A DNA stretch of 64,000 nucleotides from Echinometra lucunter (Eukaryota; Echinodermata; Echinoidea; Camarodonta; Echinometridae). The notes under the pieces were generated by a model. The model ran no database searches. It had not been told where the DNA came from and saw only the letters and a program-made list of their open reading frames with translations. Shown here in pieces: positions 21,635 through 36,100 of the stretch (positions within the stretch are counted from its first letter, which is position 1; every line of letters begins with the position of its first letter). The position numbers and the translations under genes were made by a program. The DNA is taken from positions 22,618,291 through 22,682,290 of the forward strand of contig CM057162.1 of assembly GCA_029962745.1 (NCBI GenBank), written 5' to 3'.

Positions 21635-22269
21635 CATTCCACAGCCGCGCCCCTCAGGAATGTGCACTATGGGACGTTTTTCCAAGAAATACGTGCAGAT
21701 TGAAGATGCCCTCTCAGACACGAGGAGCCGAAGCGATTATTCAACATCGGTTGGCGCGCGATGATCAATGCAGGGGCGGATCCAGCATTCTCCAATAGGG
21801 GGGGGGGGGCGAAATTTCTAAAAACCGCTTGAACCGATTAGAAATGCATGGTTAAGGCTGCACTCAGTGGCGTAAAAAATGAAAATATGTTGTGGGTCCC
21901 CCCCCCCCCCCCAACAAGAGGTAGATGCGCCTATTGTATCTTGAAATTGTTATCTTTAATTCATAATTCCTCAATTAAATCATTTCCTTTTTCTGAGTAA
22001 AAAGGAAATGATGGATAATGCGAGCGCGAAGCGCGAGCTGAACCCTTTTTGAGATTCCAAATGAAGAAAAATCGTCAGGGGCGTCGCTAGACTTTTTTCA
22101 ATGGGGGGGGGGGGGCGGGGAGGGGTGTAGAGGCCAGATTGCCAACAAACAATGCCAGTGATTACCGACAACTAATGCCGACAAATTATTCAACCGTATA
22201 AAGCCCACGAGGCACTGTGTGCCTCTATCACATTTTTTGGTCACGTCGCTTGCTGAGTTCGTTTGCTTT

Positions 22270-23225
22270 CCAAACCATCTTGCATGAGAATTTAATCCGA
22301 GCGAGCGCAGCGAGCGAGGAAAAACCTATATACTATTTTTTTTTTTTATTATTGTAGCAGTGATATTATTCTTTATCCCAATGCACAGGTATATTTGGCC
22401 ATCTACTTTGCCGCATTCGTTAGCTTTTCCATGCCATCAAAAAATCTGTTTACTATTTTTCATGGTAGAAGTGATAATTATGCATCCCAATACACGATTG
22501 TATTAATCAATGAGATATGTGACTTTTATGTATACTGGTACAGTCATCTCTCTTGCCCAATTCGTTTGCTTTTCCATACCATCTTGTATTTAAATTTAAT
22601 CCGAGCGAGCGCAGCAAGCGAGGAAAAAAAATCTATATACTATTTTTTAATGGTAGAAGTGATCTTCATCCAAACACGATGGTATTAATCATGACTTAAA
22701 ATAATTAATCCGAGCGAGCGCAGCGAGCGAGGAAAAAATCTATATACTATTTTTCATGGTAGAAGTGTTCATTTTTCATCCAAATACACAATGGTATTAA
22801 TTATGAGATAACTAACCTTTTTTTATGTATGCAGGTACATTATTTAAATTTGGTCACCCAAATCCATCTTGTATCTGAGTATTGTACGAACGAGCATAGC
22901 GAGCGATGAAAATACATAAAAATGTACACTCTTAACAGTCTCCCTTTCATAGTAGAAGTGAAAGTTCTTCATCAAAATACACGGCGTCCCTTTGAGATAT
23001 CTATTTTTAAATAAGTGGTCGCCTCTCCTACCTAATTTATTTGCTTTCAAAGACCATCTTGTATCATACGAGCAAGCGGGGAAAAATTGTATATACCTTT
23101 TTGTGGTAGAAGTGATAATTCTTCATCCAAATACATGATTTGCCTAAAAGTATCTAGATTATAATATTTGTTCATCTCACCTGCCGAATGTGTTTGCTTT
23201 CCGAACTTACGAGTTAGCGAGGAAA
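22270..23225 (+). repeat. GAGCGCAGCGAGC minisatellite, copy B (shorter)
   Basis: Same array as at 1260-2530 but missing the first two units. The text joins CACATTTTT directly to GGTCACGTCGC, so about 365 bp present in copy A (about 1193-1550) are absent. The joint shares ATTTT on both sides, which fits loss by recombination or slippage between repeat units. Confidence 0.7.
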
Positions 23226-23770
23226 AAGATCTTTCGTGGTACCAGAGGTATTTCGTCGTCAAAATGAATAAGCAAAAATAAGCCGAATATGGGCACCTTA
23301 CTCCTCTTTTTCTTTCTTCTTCCCTTCAACCGGCCTCTCCTTTCTTTCTCTCTCTCTCTCTTTTGCCGACAGCAATCGCGAATTTGTCGATTGGGAATGG
23401 TACCTCTACACCAGTTTTACATTATAGGTGTAAGTCTCTGTCAGTCCTGTACCTAGGATTTTTTTTTTTTTTTTTTACTGTGGTTCAACTTTGGAAATAG
23501 TAGACCTTTTTGAGGAAGTGATTTTGCAAGCACGTAGCGCGAGCCGAAATTTTGGTTTTACAATAACCTGAAGGCAGAGCAATTTTGCCTCTCATTTATT
23601 TTGAACTCATTCTAAAACTGATGATAACCTAATCAACTTCCCCCTATAAGCGAGCGGAAAAATCCCCATAAAATGAATCATACTTCTTTGTAATTCTTTC
23701 TTATAACTCTCAAGATGAAAGCATGCGAGCGTGGAGCGTAAGCGGAAATTTTGCCATAGCCCTTTCATTT

Positions 23771-23803
<33 letters not shown>

Positions 23804-25139
23804 TTCTTCTTTATAAACTTTTTTCTTCTTTTCTTTTTTTCTTTCTTCTTTCTTTCTGTACTTTTCTCTCTCTTTTTTTTTGCTCCGCCAATAGGGGGGG
23901 GGGGGGGGGGGGCGGCGCGGCCGCTTCGGCCCCCCTCCTGAATCCGCCTATGCAATGCATTATGCATTGCTTGTGAACGTGCCTGTTGACGATTGATCCA
24001 CGGTTAGTTTATACCCAGCATTTTCCGGGTTATTCATTATTTTTTTGGGGGGGGGGGGCGAAGGGGTAGGGTAAAATTGGGCTGCCCCCCTCCCCGTACC
24101 CTGGCTATACCCACGCAGTTGAAGTCTTTTCTACAGTATATGTTCTCACAGCAAACGCCATTTAGAAACAACAAATATCTTTTTCGGTCTGCCGGTCAGT
24201 ATTTTCCTTTCATGTTTAAACTACACAAAAAAGTTAAGCTTCACTGAATCATAACTTCATTATTTTTTTCATTCCGATTTTCATAAAACATTTACTATTT
24301 TGTTTGGAAATTTTTACTCCTGTTATTGAAATGAACTTTCTCTTGCCCTTTCATTGTTATGACAACAAAAACAATGTTTAGTAACAAAAATAAGCCTAAT
24401 TAAATGATTTATAAACTCTTGTCATGCACCATTCAACAGCCCTACATGACTTCGTTATTTAATTGCCTTCTATGAACCGTTCATATATGAATGGTTCATT
24501 TATCAAATAATGACACATCAAATCATGATAGGCCTATTGGCCTGGGGGAAACATGGACCCACTATAGTGCCAGGTCCTATAACACAAGTGTTAGGTCCAT
24601 GTTTAATTTGAACAGCTTAGAATGCTGATTTCAGTTCTTATTAATTCTTATTTTTTGTATCATACATATATCTTTGCTGTATGCCAATATTTTGATGATA
24701 TAAGCAGAAATTCCCACATAACGAAACCGCCCCGCCCCCTCCCTCTTTACCCGATCTCCCACAGCTACTAATTATTAAGGATTATAAATTTATAGTCGTG
24801 CTAGTCTCTGCCGACTCAGCGCTTAGTGCGAAATTATGCGGTATGTCATTACAAGACTACGAGCACGTCACCCACCGTCGATTTTCGCATTCTTTGTTTT
24901 GACTCCGCCGATCACATGTACATCACATGGAGTTAGGATGCAGCATGAATGAATGAAAGACTGGTGATTAACCTCACTTGAGTCGCAGATTGCACGTTTT
25001 GCCGTACGTGAGTGCTCACGCATCAGCATAACTTTGGCCGGTACCAGTCTGGTTTACTCCACATGCACCGAGGGTAACTTTATCGGCCAATCATCCAGAG
25101 CCGCGCGCCTTCCCCCAGCTCAACTTCTCCCGCGTTATC

Positions 25140-25261
25140 GTTTCAGCTATGGTGTATGAACTACTAGTAATAGACTCTATAGCATTTAGGATAAACAAAT
25201 CTGGTGCCTGGAAAACACTTGTATAAGAACAACAGATACCTAAAGCCTACATTGGTAAAAG
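25140..25261 (+). other. Candidate non-coding first exon of SLC20, copy B
   Basis: Same donor (AAAAG|GTGAGTG, junction 25261/25262) and same preceding sequence as copy A. The left end is not defined. Confidence 0.35.
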
Positions 25262-27156
25262 GTGAGTGAAGAATGGACTATATTGCATGACTTTTAAAAG
25301 ATTGTTGGTGTGAGAATCGGCTTTATTATTATACAAAACATGATTGTATGTAGCCTAATTGATGTGGGCATGCACATGATTGTCGCCAGCTGATGAGCAT
25401 CTAGGACGTGGTGTGTACGTGACGTGGGAGTAGACCCCTAACTTGGTTACGCTCCAATGCCTAATTACGGGCCATTAATTAATCACAAATCATTTGACCG
25501 TTTGTGAGATAATGCCAAGTTACTCATTTTAACGGCATGTTTGTAATTGATGAACATGGTGAAAGTTGCGAATACTCGAGGCATGCGATTTCAATTTTCA
25601 TTCATGCTTGGGCGAACTCTTCACTGAAAAACTGGTGTGGATTTGATGTGTCTGTGAATTGTGAATACTGTGCTTTAATCTTTAAAGATCTTGATGAGGA
25701 GAAACTCAGTTGCTGGAAAATGTTTGGAACTAGTACCATGCTCACTTTGTATCAAGCTGCTTTCTCTGGTGTTTGATAAATCACTTGCTAAAACCTCCCT
25801 TTCTGTTTCTGCCCTGGGAAATATCTCGGAAAACAATACAATGGGAAACAACAACCAACACCCCCCCCCCCCCCCTCCCCCAACCAACAAATACCAAACC
25901 TACAAAGTACAAATTAAGGAAACCACAAATGAAGAAGAAAGCAAACAAAATCTCTGAATGAAGTGAAGTTTAATAAAAAATTAAAAACCAACATGCGGAT
26001 GGAGCTGTCCATCACTTGTCTTATGTGGGAAACATTAACAGATGCAGTTTTCAATTTTCATATCACAAGGGCAGAATCATGGGGCAAAAAGTATTTTCCA
26101 GAGGATGTAAAATCTGGAGGCCTTATTAAAAAGTTAAATAGACCCTCTATCTGTGAAGCCATTCAATGTGCTACATGCTTAACCCATTGCACAGTGAAGC
26201 CCAATACAACTTGGCCAATGGGCTAGGGGCTCTGCGTGGTTATACTGAAATAAAATTGCCGTCAGCACCATGCTTTAAAACTTAAGAATTTTGCCACAAT
26301 CCTTATTTAAAACAAAAAAAAAAATCTTGAGGGATATTAACTGCAAAGAAGTGCTTATCACCTGGATTTTAGGTTGGCAACTTTTAGCTCGATTAATTGA
26401 GGGGCCTTTGTGACCTCATATAAGGGTCCCGGTATGGTATCATGTGTTCTCTTGTTCCTAGTTTTGTTTTTGTTTTTGTTTTTGTTTTTTTTTTTTGCTT
26501 TTTATTGCTGGAAAGTATAAGAGTGCTGTGAGCAAGGAGGTTTGTGATTGGTTGAATAAATGTCATGTGATGTGTCTTCCTGTGTAGTCGATTGCATGAT
26601 ATCACTCTAGTTCTGGGTGACTCTGTACCTCCAGGTTCATACGAAGATCATTCGTGTCAATCTACTTGGGAGAGACAGTTGGTTGATCAAGGTTGGCTCC
26701 ATCTCTTAATTTGTGAGTTTAGACTCTTACTGTAGCTGTTTGAGAGTGCTGTGTGTAAAGACACCCTTCCATAAAGGAGTTCTTTCTGGATTTACTGAAC
26801 AAATTCGAAAATGTTTTGTGCCATTTGTGATTTATATTTTACTTTCAAATACTCTTTTTCATTTTTTTTTTATGTAATTTTAATAGAATTTTTAAATTTT
26901 TAAAGAGTCTTTCATCAAAGATATATCTGTACAGTTGATGAAATTTATCTTCCACACTCCGGGGCCTTTTTATAGTACATTGAATTGACTGTGAGCAACT
27001 TTGTCTATTGATTTTTGGCACTTTCTATAAAAACAGGCTACATTTAGTTCTGAATCCTGTATTGAAACAAAGAGTTTGTCACCTTACCGATGACATGTGA
27101 TCAATTTATTAATGATTGCTGAGTCATAAGTAGCTTTTTTTCCCTCTTTCTCGCAG

Positions 27157-30100
27157 ATCCAACCAAAAATGGAGACAAGTACAAGTTTCTTTGCAACGGA
27201 CATGACGACCGGTGTGCCCTCGTTGGTGACTGGAGATGTCCTCTGGATGTTGGTCAGTGGTTTTATCATGTCCTTCATGTTAGCCTGCGGTCTTGGAGCA
27301 AATGATGTCGCCAACTCCTTCGCCACGTCTGTAGGTGCCAAAGTACTGACCCTGCCTTGGGCGTGCGTACTGGCGTCTATCTTTGAGACAGCTGGAGCTG
27401 TGTTGCTTGGTGCAAAAGTCTCAGATACTATCAGAAAGGGTATCTTTGATGTCGGTCTTTATGAGGGACAAGAAGAAGTCTTGATGCTTGGACAAGTCTG
27501 TGCTTTAGGAGGTAAGTAAAGTTGCTCATATGATTTATGAAAACAATTGTATCCTTCATCAGAAAGAGAAAAATTATGAAATGTAAGTTTGAATTTGTTA
27601 GTCAGTCCATTGATATATGGCAAGAAATATTTCCTGCAAAGTTTCAAAAGAAAAGATAATTCATTGTGTTAAGTAAAAACAAAATTGTTCACTATCTGAA
27701 TTTTTTTGAATGTTTGCATAGTGATCTAAGGAGAAAGAAAAATATGGCAGATTGCCATGCTTCTGTGCCAATTTGATCTTTCCCGTAGTGTTTACCTTCT
27801 GTTTTATCTCACTACCCATATTTGAGTGATCTCATAACAGACAGACTTCAAAGTCATTTTCAGGATAATTCATTCAGTTCCAATTTCATGTGTCTGAGGG
27901 TTAACAAACAGAGGACACTCTGAAAATGGCAAAAAGCAAACAAAAACAAATGGACACTTCAGGCAGGAACAAGAATAAGCAAAAAATTAAACCAACAAAA
28001 AAAGAAGATACATTTACACACATAGATATAAATGGGAGGAATATAATGACCTGGTTTGGTAAAATAAAACAAACTTTATTTGGAAAGAAAATTTTAAAAA
28101 ATGATAAGTGAAGAAAAATAATGAAAAATAATGTAAAGCAAAATTCATACTTGTAATTCATCATATAAAGAAGATCTCCTTTTTACAAAACTAAAAGCTT
28201 TAAAAGAAGTTTTTAAAGACAAAGTAGTAAGTATGGATTAAAGGCAAACCTCATTATAACAAACTTCTCCAGACCGAGGAAATTACCTCTTTACATGGAA
28301 ACCTTGTTATATCAGGGCTAAAAAGCGGAAAGATACAAAGAAGTGGGACCAGCAAAATTGCGTAGTTACAACGTTGTTATAACAAGAGTGTATCATAGCA
28401 GTGTTCTTTTCACTGTATTACACTGTTACAGGTGCATGTATTTGGTTGCTGCTTGCTACCTGGTTGAAGATGCCTGTATCTGGTACACACAGCATTGTAG
28501 GAGCTATGCTAGGATTCCATCTAGTTGTCTTCCAGTTTGAGGGCATCGCGTGGAAACAGTTTGGATTCATTGGTATGTAACATTACCCATGATGCTATAG
28601 CTACCTTTGACGTCATATCAAAACTTCTTGAGAGAGAGAGAGTAAGAGAAAGAAAGAGAAAGGGGGAGAGAGAGAAAGAGAGTAGAGAGAGTGTGGGAGA
28701 GAGGGGAGGAAGAGAAGAAGAGAGAGAGTGTGGGAGAGAGGGGAGGAAGAGAAGAAGAGAGAGAGGGAGAAGAAAAAGAGGGAGAGAGAAGAAAGAGAGA
28801 GAGAGAGGGGGGGGGGGGGGGATAGATAAGAAAGGGGGTGAGAGATACATTGTGTAGATAAGAGGGTGGGAGGGGAATAGGATAGATTTGTAGATCTTAT
28901 AAAATGTGACAAGGGAAATGGGAGATCAAGATTGATAGTTTGAGAAAGAGAGAAAGGGAGAGAGATAGAGTTTCATGAAGATAATGCATGGAGCATGAAG
29001 AATTCAATAAATCCTAAAAAAAAAAAAAAAAAAATGTGAGGAAGATAGATGGAGGGTGACTGAGAGGGAGAGATAGAAAGAAGACCCAATGTGAGATGTC
29101 AAGAAAAAAAAGAAAGATATTTACAAACACAAACAGAAAAATGGTAACGTGAAGAGCAAGATTTAGAAATGTAAGGAATTTAAATCATGGAAATAGTGGG
29201 AGAGATTAGATTGTATGCTTCCAAAAAGAATGAGATACTTTTGTAGAATTAAAAAAAGAATGGGGGGCGAAGATAGATTATTTTGGGAGATGCATGTACA
29301 TGTACATGAGTGAAGTGAATGAAAGATAATTTGTAACACGTTGGGATCAGTAGAACTGAAACCTTTTTCCCCAATGTTCATCTGATGTAGATAGCTATTT
29401 GATTAATCATTAATATTTTATTTGATTCTTGGGCATGGGTGTGTCATAATTCCTGTGTTGAGTTCATTGATTTTAGCAATTAGCACATTTAATTTGCCAA
29501 GTGTGATTTTACACTTGCTATAAAAGTGTTATGTACAATTTAAAAACTGTTTTGGGCTACATGTAGGATAGAGCTTAAAGTAATGAGCCTTCTTGTAAGG
29601 ATTCCCCCCCCCCCTTCCCAGTTCAATTTAAGACCTTTTTTTTTAAAACAACATTTTATGGGAGTTAATATTTGGGTGCTCAGGTGGAATGTGTATGTAT
29701 TTAACAAGTGAGGTGAGAAGATCTGTGCAGCATGTTTATCCAACATGCACTAGTAATTGAAATGGGAGGGGGGGGGGGGGGGACACCAGAGCAGTTTGCA
29801 ATTTACAATAGCTCTTGGAAGTTTTGAATGAGCTCTGGTTTGAAGACTAAAGTTTTACTTGAGAGTTAAATAAAAAATCTCTCATTTGCTTTGAGAAATC
29901 TTATAATTAAATGCCAAGACCAAAACACGTACATATACCATACTTGCCAACCATCCCGATTTTGGCGGAATCATCCCGATTTTTTATTGCCAATTCCGCA
30001 TTACGAATATTAACCCCATAATTCCGATTTTCATTAATTTTTACATTGATAATATTGAAAAAACGGCTGGAGCGAAGGTTAGACCTAACTGAAGCTTGCG

Positions 30101-33100
30101 GACATCTGGATATCGCGATATCCCAAATAGCGTTACTTTTCCTTCAACTGAACACATTCTTGCACGTAATTTATCACTTTGCCTTTCTCACATGGCGCGC
30201 ACATTGCATAAGCGCGTGCAAACACAGCTAGAGCGGCAACACGTGCAAATTAATGCTAGCTGCGACATCGCGAGTACTGATTATCGCGCTGCTACCTCGA
30301 GCAATGTTCGTGCTGGGGCCTGTTTCTGGAAATCAACGCCAAGTTAGTCATATCTTTGTCCGCCAACTACGGAGATGACTCTAATCTTGCTAAACCGTTT
30401 CACGAAGAGCATGCTAGCTAAATATCTCGTGAATCGATGAAGAAATGTGACAACACATAGCCTTGATCACAATCACACATATATTTTGTTAACAAGAAAT
30501 TATCAGAACTGCAATTATTTGAGTCATCTGGTGAGGGCAAAGCTTAGAAATAGTAGCAGGAGGTTATAGATACAAGATATTTTCAAAGAAGGCAGATTAC
30601 ACCAAATAAAAACTTATAAGATTCTGTTTTTTAGTAATTAAGTTCATTGTCGTTTTGAACGTAAGATGGGTACCCCCGGGACACTAGATTTGCAAAATAA
30701 ACCCTTACGTTCATGATCGGAAAAAGGAGGCAAATTAAATATTTACCCAGCGCCAAGTCTTGACCAAAACGTTGATATGCATAATTTTGGCAAATTACAA
30801 GCTAAAATATGTGTCTTAAAAAGTATTTTGTTTAAAAATCTACGATATAAATCATCTTTGAATGAATATGGGTCTGAAATCTACAGACTAGCCCTTTGAC
30901 TATGCCTTGCCTGACGTGGCAGAATTGCGTTCTTTTGAGAGATGTTACAATCACGGGAGAAACCCCCTAGGAAACCTTTTTTGTAGGTCGTTTCATATAA
31001 AACATGAAATATAATATATATACATGAGCAAAGATGAATTGCTGATTGCAGGAACCCTTAGGAAAGATAGATTTGAATTATTTTTTTAAATCTATGTAGC
31101 TTCCATTTTGGCCAGCCATAATCTACCAAATTAGTGGCATGTGATGGCGCTGCATATCAACGAAAAAAGATACGACAGGGTCAGAGGCGTCATAAGTTCT
31201 TAGTCGGGATGTTGGCGTTGATCTTGGCAAACACGGCTTCGTGAAACACGTAGCAGACAACTAGCCAACTAGCGGCGATCTTAGCTGAGAAGTTGACTTA
31301 TGACGGTTTCGTGAAACGGGCCCCAGGCTCCACTCGATTCCACTACCGCTACGCTTCGGGGAGGTGGAGCGTAGTGCAGTAGAACGGAGCTGCACGAACA
31401 CCGCTCGTGCTACGGCCGTAGGTTACCGCGCTGCATGCATAATCGTGTGCAAGCCGAGCGTCAGATGTAGCTTAACGATCGACGGACTAATACTAGGATA
31501 TAATTTTCCGTGGAATTTCGAAGCCAATTTTGAAATTTAGTGTGTGGAAAGTGGATACCAATGCATCGTTTTGGATTGTGAATGGGACTGATTCCGATCG
31601 TAATACAGACAGTGCAGTGGGCATGGTGGGCAGTACAACTACAACACAGACAGTGACTGACTGAGTCACGAGTGAGTACCGTACCGGTGCATTTGCAATT
31701 GCATAACTTCAGATTCTATTTCTAAGTTCATCTGCAAAAAAGTACAAAAATGCTGGGTAACCTTATGACAAGAAAGATGGACCTCATGTCTCATGGAACT
31801 CCTTGCTACTCTGTGAAATATTCACAGGAACTTTTGGCAAAAGCAAAGAGTGCTACTGCAGCAGGTTTGAAGGGCTCAGACAAAGAATAGATGTAAGTAT
31901 TTCATTAAATCAGCCCTCTATCAATCTCATCCAAATATTGTGATGGAAATACATGTTTTTTTAAGTTTAAAAATTTGGTAGAATTTCATGAAATGAATCC
32001 TATTGATTTTCCTGTTTCATGCTTCATGAAACTGGGACAAAATCAAGGTTTTCTTTTTCTTTGTGGGCAGGTAAAAGGCACTTCAAAAGTGAAGGAAAAC
32101 CCCCATTTCATATTAAAAAATTTCAAAAATTTCTAACCATGGCAGGGGGTATCCCCACACCCTTCCCCCGCAAAATGTCACGCGCTCGTTAGTTACTCTG
32201 AAAAATGGATACCTCTTTTTTTTTTTTCTAAGGTTGGCAAGTATGATATACTGCTTTCAGTTTCATGTGTGAAAATTGTATTTCATGTACATATGTCTGA
32301 TGTTTCTGTTATTTAGTTGGTTCTTGGTTCCTGTCACCGGTCATGTCTGGCTTGGTGTCGAGTGTCGTCTTTGTCATCTACAGAAAAATTGTTCTCAATA
32401 AGGTGAGTAGAGCATTCCACAAAACTTATCAGGCATTATTACTGTCATCTTGATACTGCATGTACATGAATGAGATTTGTTTAGATCAGCAAAATGACAC
32501 AGAATTACTGGACCATACTACAAACCCTAGGCACACAATGGTAAAGAATAAAAGAATGCTACTGATAAAATATCAAAAGGACACATTGAAAGAAGGAAAT
32601 AAAAGGATGGAGAGAGAGATAGAGACAGAGAGGGGGGGGGGAACTGGATGCCAATTATTATTGACACCAAATTTGTATTGATTCATGGGGGGGGGGGGGG
32701 GGAGGGGAGTGGATGCATTCACCTTGGAGGTTACATGTAATGTAGATCTATATTAAAAGTAATGCAGCCTGTCAATTTTTAAGCCTCTGCCCACCAAAGC
32801 TAATGCCGGTCTGCCAGATGCATGCATTTTGTTTTGGGGTTGTCCGTCTGTCCATCTGTCTCTCTGTGTTTCTGTCTGTTTGTCCTGCTCATGAGCCGTT
32901 GAGGTATGAACGACAAGCGTTTTCCCAGTATGTGTCACCTGAGGAAGATGACACGATTAGATTTTGGGGTATGTAGGTCAAAGGTCACAGGTAAATTTCA
33001 AAATTTCAGGTTTTCGCCCAGTTAAAGAAGTTCCAAGTAAGGAACTATTATTACGGTGGATTTATTTTGTCAGCTATAAAATGGTTTAGAATGGTCTGAA

Positions 33101-36100
33101 CTTTAGTACAGTTTGAGTTAAATCTACAGTAGTTTGAAACTGATGTGAATTTTATCAGAATAAGGAAGTAATTGAAGAGAAGTATGACGGGTACTGATGT
33201 GAGCAGGTACTATATATCACCACATGCTTGTCACATGCAGGAACAATACTAAGTTTGACACGGTCAAAAAAGTACAATAGATCAGTGAGCTGTCTGTGAA
33301 ACTCGTAGAACTCCGGAAAACTCTTTAAGGAACTTTGAAAAAAACCCAAACATGAGTTTAATTGTGGTACCGAGTTCTCACTTTTACTTTTCAACCTGAG
33401 TTTCCATTAACAAACATTTTTTTGTTTTTGTATGTGAATAATGTGACTGACAGCTTTCATTCTGTGTAACCTCCTACACGCAACATGGTAAAACATGAAA
33501 TTGCAGGTGCATTGACATTAGTTGGCTCAAAGTTTTCGCTTGGCAATGAAAATTGTTATCTAATTAATTCCATTTACAAACATTAGAATGATTGTTCCGA
33601 AAAAAAGGAAATGTTTTGTTTCGTTTGGAGATGAAAAGGAAATTTTTTGTTTGGAGATTAATCCAAAATGCTTGAATCAAGGTCGAACTTGTATTTTGTA
33701 ACATACATGTACATTGTTCTCAGAACATTGTTATTCCTTTCGTGACAGAGGTCCTCATTTTGTGGTTTTACCTAATAACTTTTGATGCGGAGCCCTAAAA
33801 ATTATACCAAATACATGAGCAGAAAGAGCAAAAAAATCTATACAAACTGTGCCCATTTTGGTTGCGTCAATATTCGTTGTTTCATGCTGAAAATTTCTTA
33901 AAGGAAAATAAGCATTAAAATCCTTAAATTGGCAATGTAATAGAAAGTTGAAAATCGCCGTTTTCCCCTGCAAATTGGTAACTTTTTGACCTCTCATCGT
34001 AATTTCTGTCAATTTATATTCATTTCAGATACATGACGTTTTATAAGAAAAATGTAGCAATAAAATAAAAATGTTGGTGTTGCCAATTTGAAGAATAAAA
34101 GCTGATCAAATTAGGCTTTAAATAATTCCTGTCACGAATGGGTTAAGGAACATTCTTTAGGCCTAATTGTAGGGAAGGAAAAAAAAAGAAGAAAAAAAAA
34201 GAAGTAGAATTAGTCACTTTGCAAAATTTCTGGAATTGAATTAATTTTGATAGAAAAATAGCAATAATGCATTGCATATTAAGGTCAGATGTAATGATAT
34301 TTTTATGCTAAATGATGATGTTGGACATCAAATGAGTAACTTTTTACAAAGTGATTAAGAACAGTTTAGAGTAATTGCTCTGATGGACCTGGTATCAATG
34401 TACATTGGAATGTGATGACCTTTTATACATGATACATGTATGTTTACCATTGGAAAGGTCAGTTCAGGTTTAGTACTCTTAACTCTGTTCAATTAAAGAT
34501 GCAGTTTAGCTTCTGTAAATTCATGTTGAAATTTCATTTCAGAAATTCTTGTACATGTGAATTTTGAAGGAAAAAAAATTGAAGTCCTTGAAAAACAAGC
34601 TTTTTAAAAATATGCTTTTTAAGCCTTGAAGGATACTGAATCCCTAAAACTTCTCATCTGGTTGTAGTGATATCTTTGATTTTTGGGCTGTTGATATCAC
34701 AGTGTGATAAGAGCTCTCGTTAATGAAAAATATTTCAATCTTTCCCTTATGAAATGATAACCGTTTTGCTTGAAGAGCATATAAGAAAGATATTTTCCAG
34801 CACTCATGAGACAAACTGACAAGCAATTAACGTAGGTTTCGATTACCTTTCGATACTGGTAGTACTTTAAAAAGCCAAGATTATGACAACTTGATTCTGT
34901 ACCATGCTTTTGAAGCATGTTGGCTCAGTTGATAGAGCGTCCGCCTCATGAACGGGAGGTCGTTGGTTCGATCCCTGGCCGAGTCATACCAAAGACTTAC
35001 AAAAATGGGATCTTTTGCCTTCTAGCCAGGCGCTCGGCATTTAAGAATGGAGAAGGGTAATAATAACATTATGTTACGCAGGGCCTGCTGGAAGATCAGC
35101 TGATAAAGCTGAAGTGGCTACCCTGGGTAAATAAAGTGTATTATTATTATTATTAACCCATTCGTGACAGAGGTCCACATTTTGTGGTTTGACCTAATAA
35201 CTTTTGATGCAGAGCCCTAAAAATTATACCAAATACATGAGCAGAAAGAGCGAAAAATTCTACACAAACTGTGCCCATTTTGGTTGCATCAATATTCATT
35301 GTTTGATGCTGAAAATTTTTTAAAGGAAAATAAGCATTAAAATCCTTAAACTGGCAATGTGATAGAAAGTTTAAAATCACCATTTTCCCCTCCAAGTTGG
35401 CAACTTTTTGACTTCTCATCATAATTTCTGTCAATTTATATTCATTTCAGATACATGATGTTTTGTAAGAAAAATGTAGCAATAAAATAAAAATGTTGGT
35501 GTTGCCAATTTGAAGAATAAAAGCTGATCAAATTAGGCTTTAAATAATTCCTGTCATGAATGGGTTAAGCAGATTGCAATTGGAAACAGAAGCCATGGGA
35601 ATAAAGACTTGATGAAATGGTTGAATAATCGTTGACGACTTCCTCAATTAGAAGCTGAAAATGAAGTTCTCCCCCTTCCACGCCTTTGCTAACTTCCATG
35701 TAAAATCATCATATACCTGAACTTGTTTTCTTAACCTATTCTTGTCATAGGGAGTCCACATTTTGGGGTTTAGCCCATTAATTTTTTATGCAGAGCCCTC
35801 AAAAATACACCAAATACATGAGCAGAAAGAGCAAAGATTCTACATGCTGTACCCATTTTGGAAAATAAGCACTGGAATTCTTAAATCGGCAATGTGATGA
35901 AAAGTTTAAAAACCAACTTTTTATCCAAGCAAATTTGCAACTGTTTAATTCTCAACCAATTTTCTGTCATTTTGTATCATGAAAAATACATTAAATGTAG
36001 CAGTAAAAGAGAAATGCTGGTGTTGCCAATTTGAAGAATAAAAGCTGATCAAATAAGGCTTTAGATAATTTCCTGCCATGAATAGGTTAATATTCGGAAA

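Larger units (their letters stand above)
29939..32245. mobile_element. 2.3-kb transposon with 6-bp duplication, only in copy B
   Basis: Ends CATACTTGCCAACC / GGTTGGCAAGTATG, a perfect 14-bp inverted repeat, with ATATAC duplicated (29933-29938, 32246-32251). The empty site in copy A is ACATATACTGC at 9139-9149. The left end continues ATCCCGATTTT, shared with the zinc-finger element. It contains a nested element at 30315-31324 and a short ORF at 31750-31890. No transposase is recognised. Confidence 0.9.
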
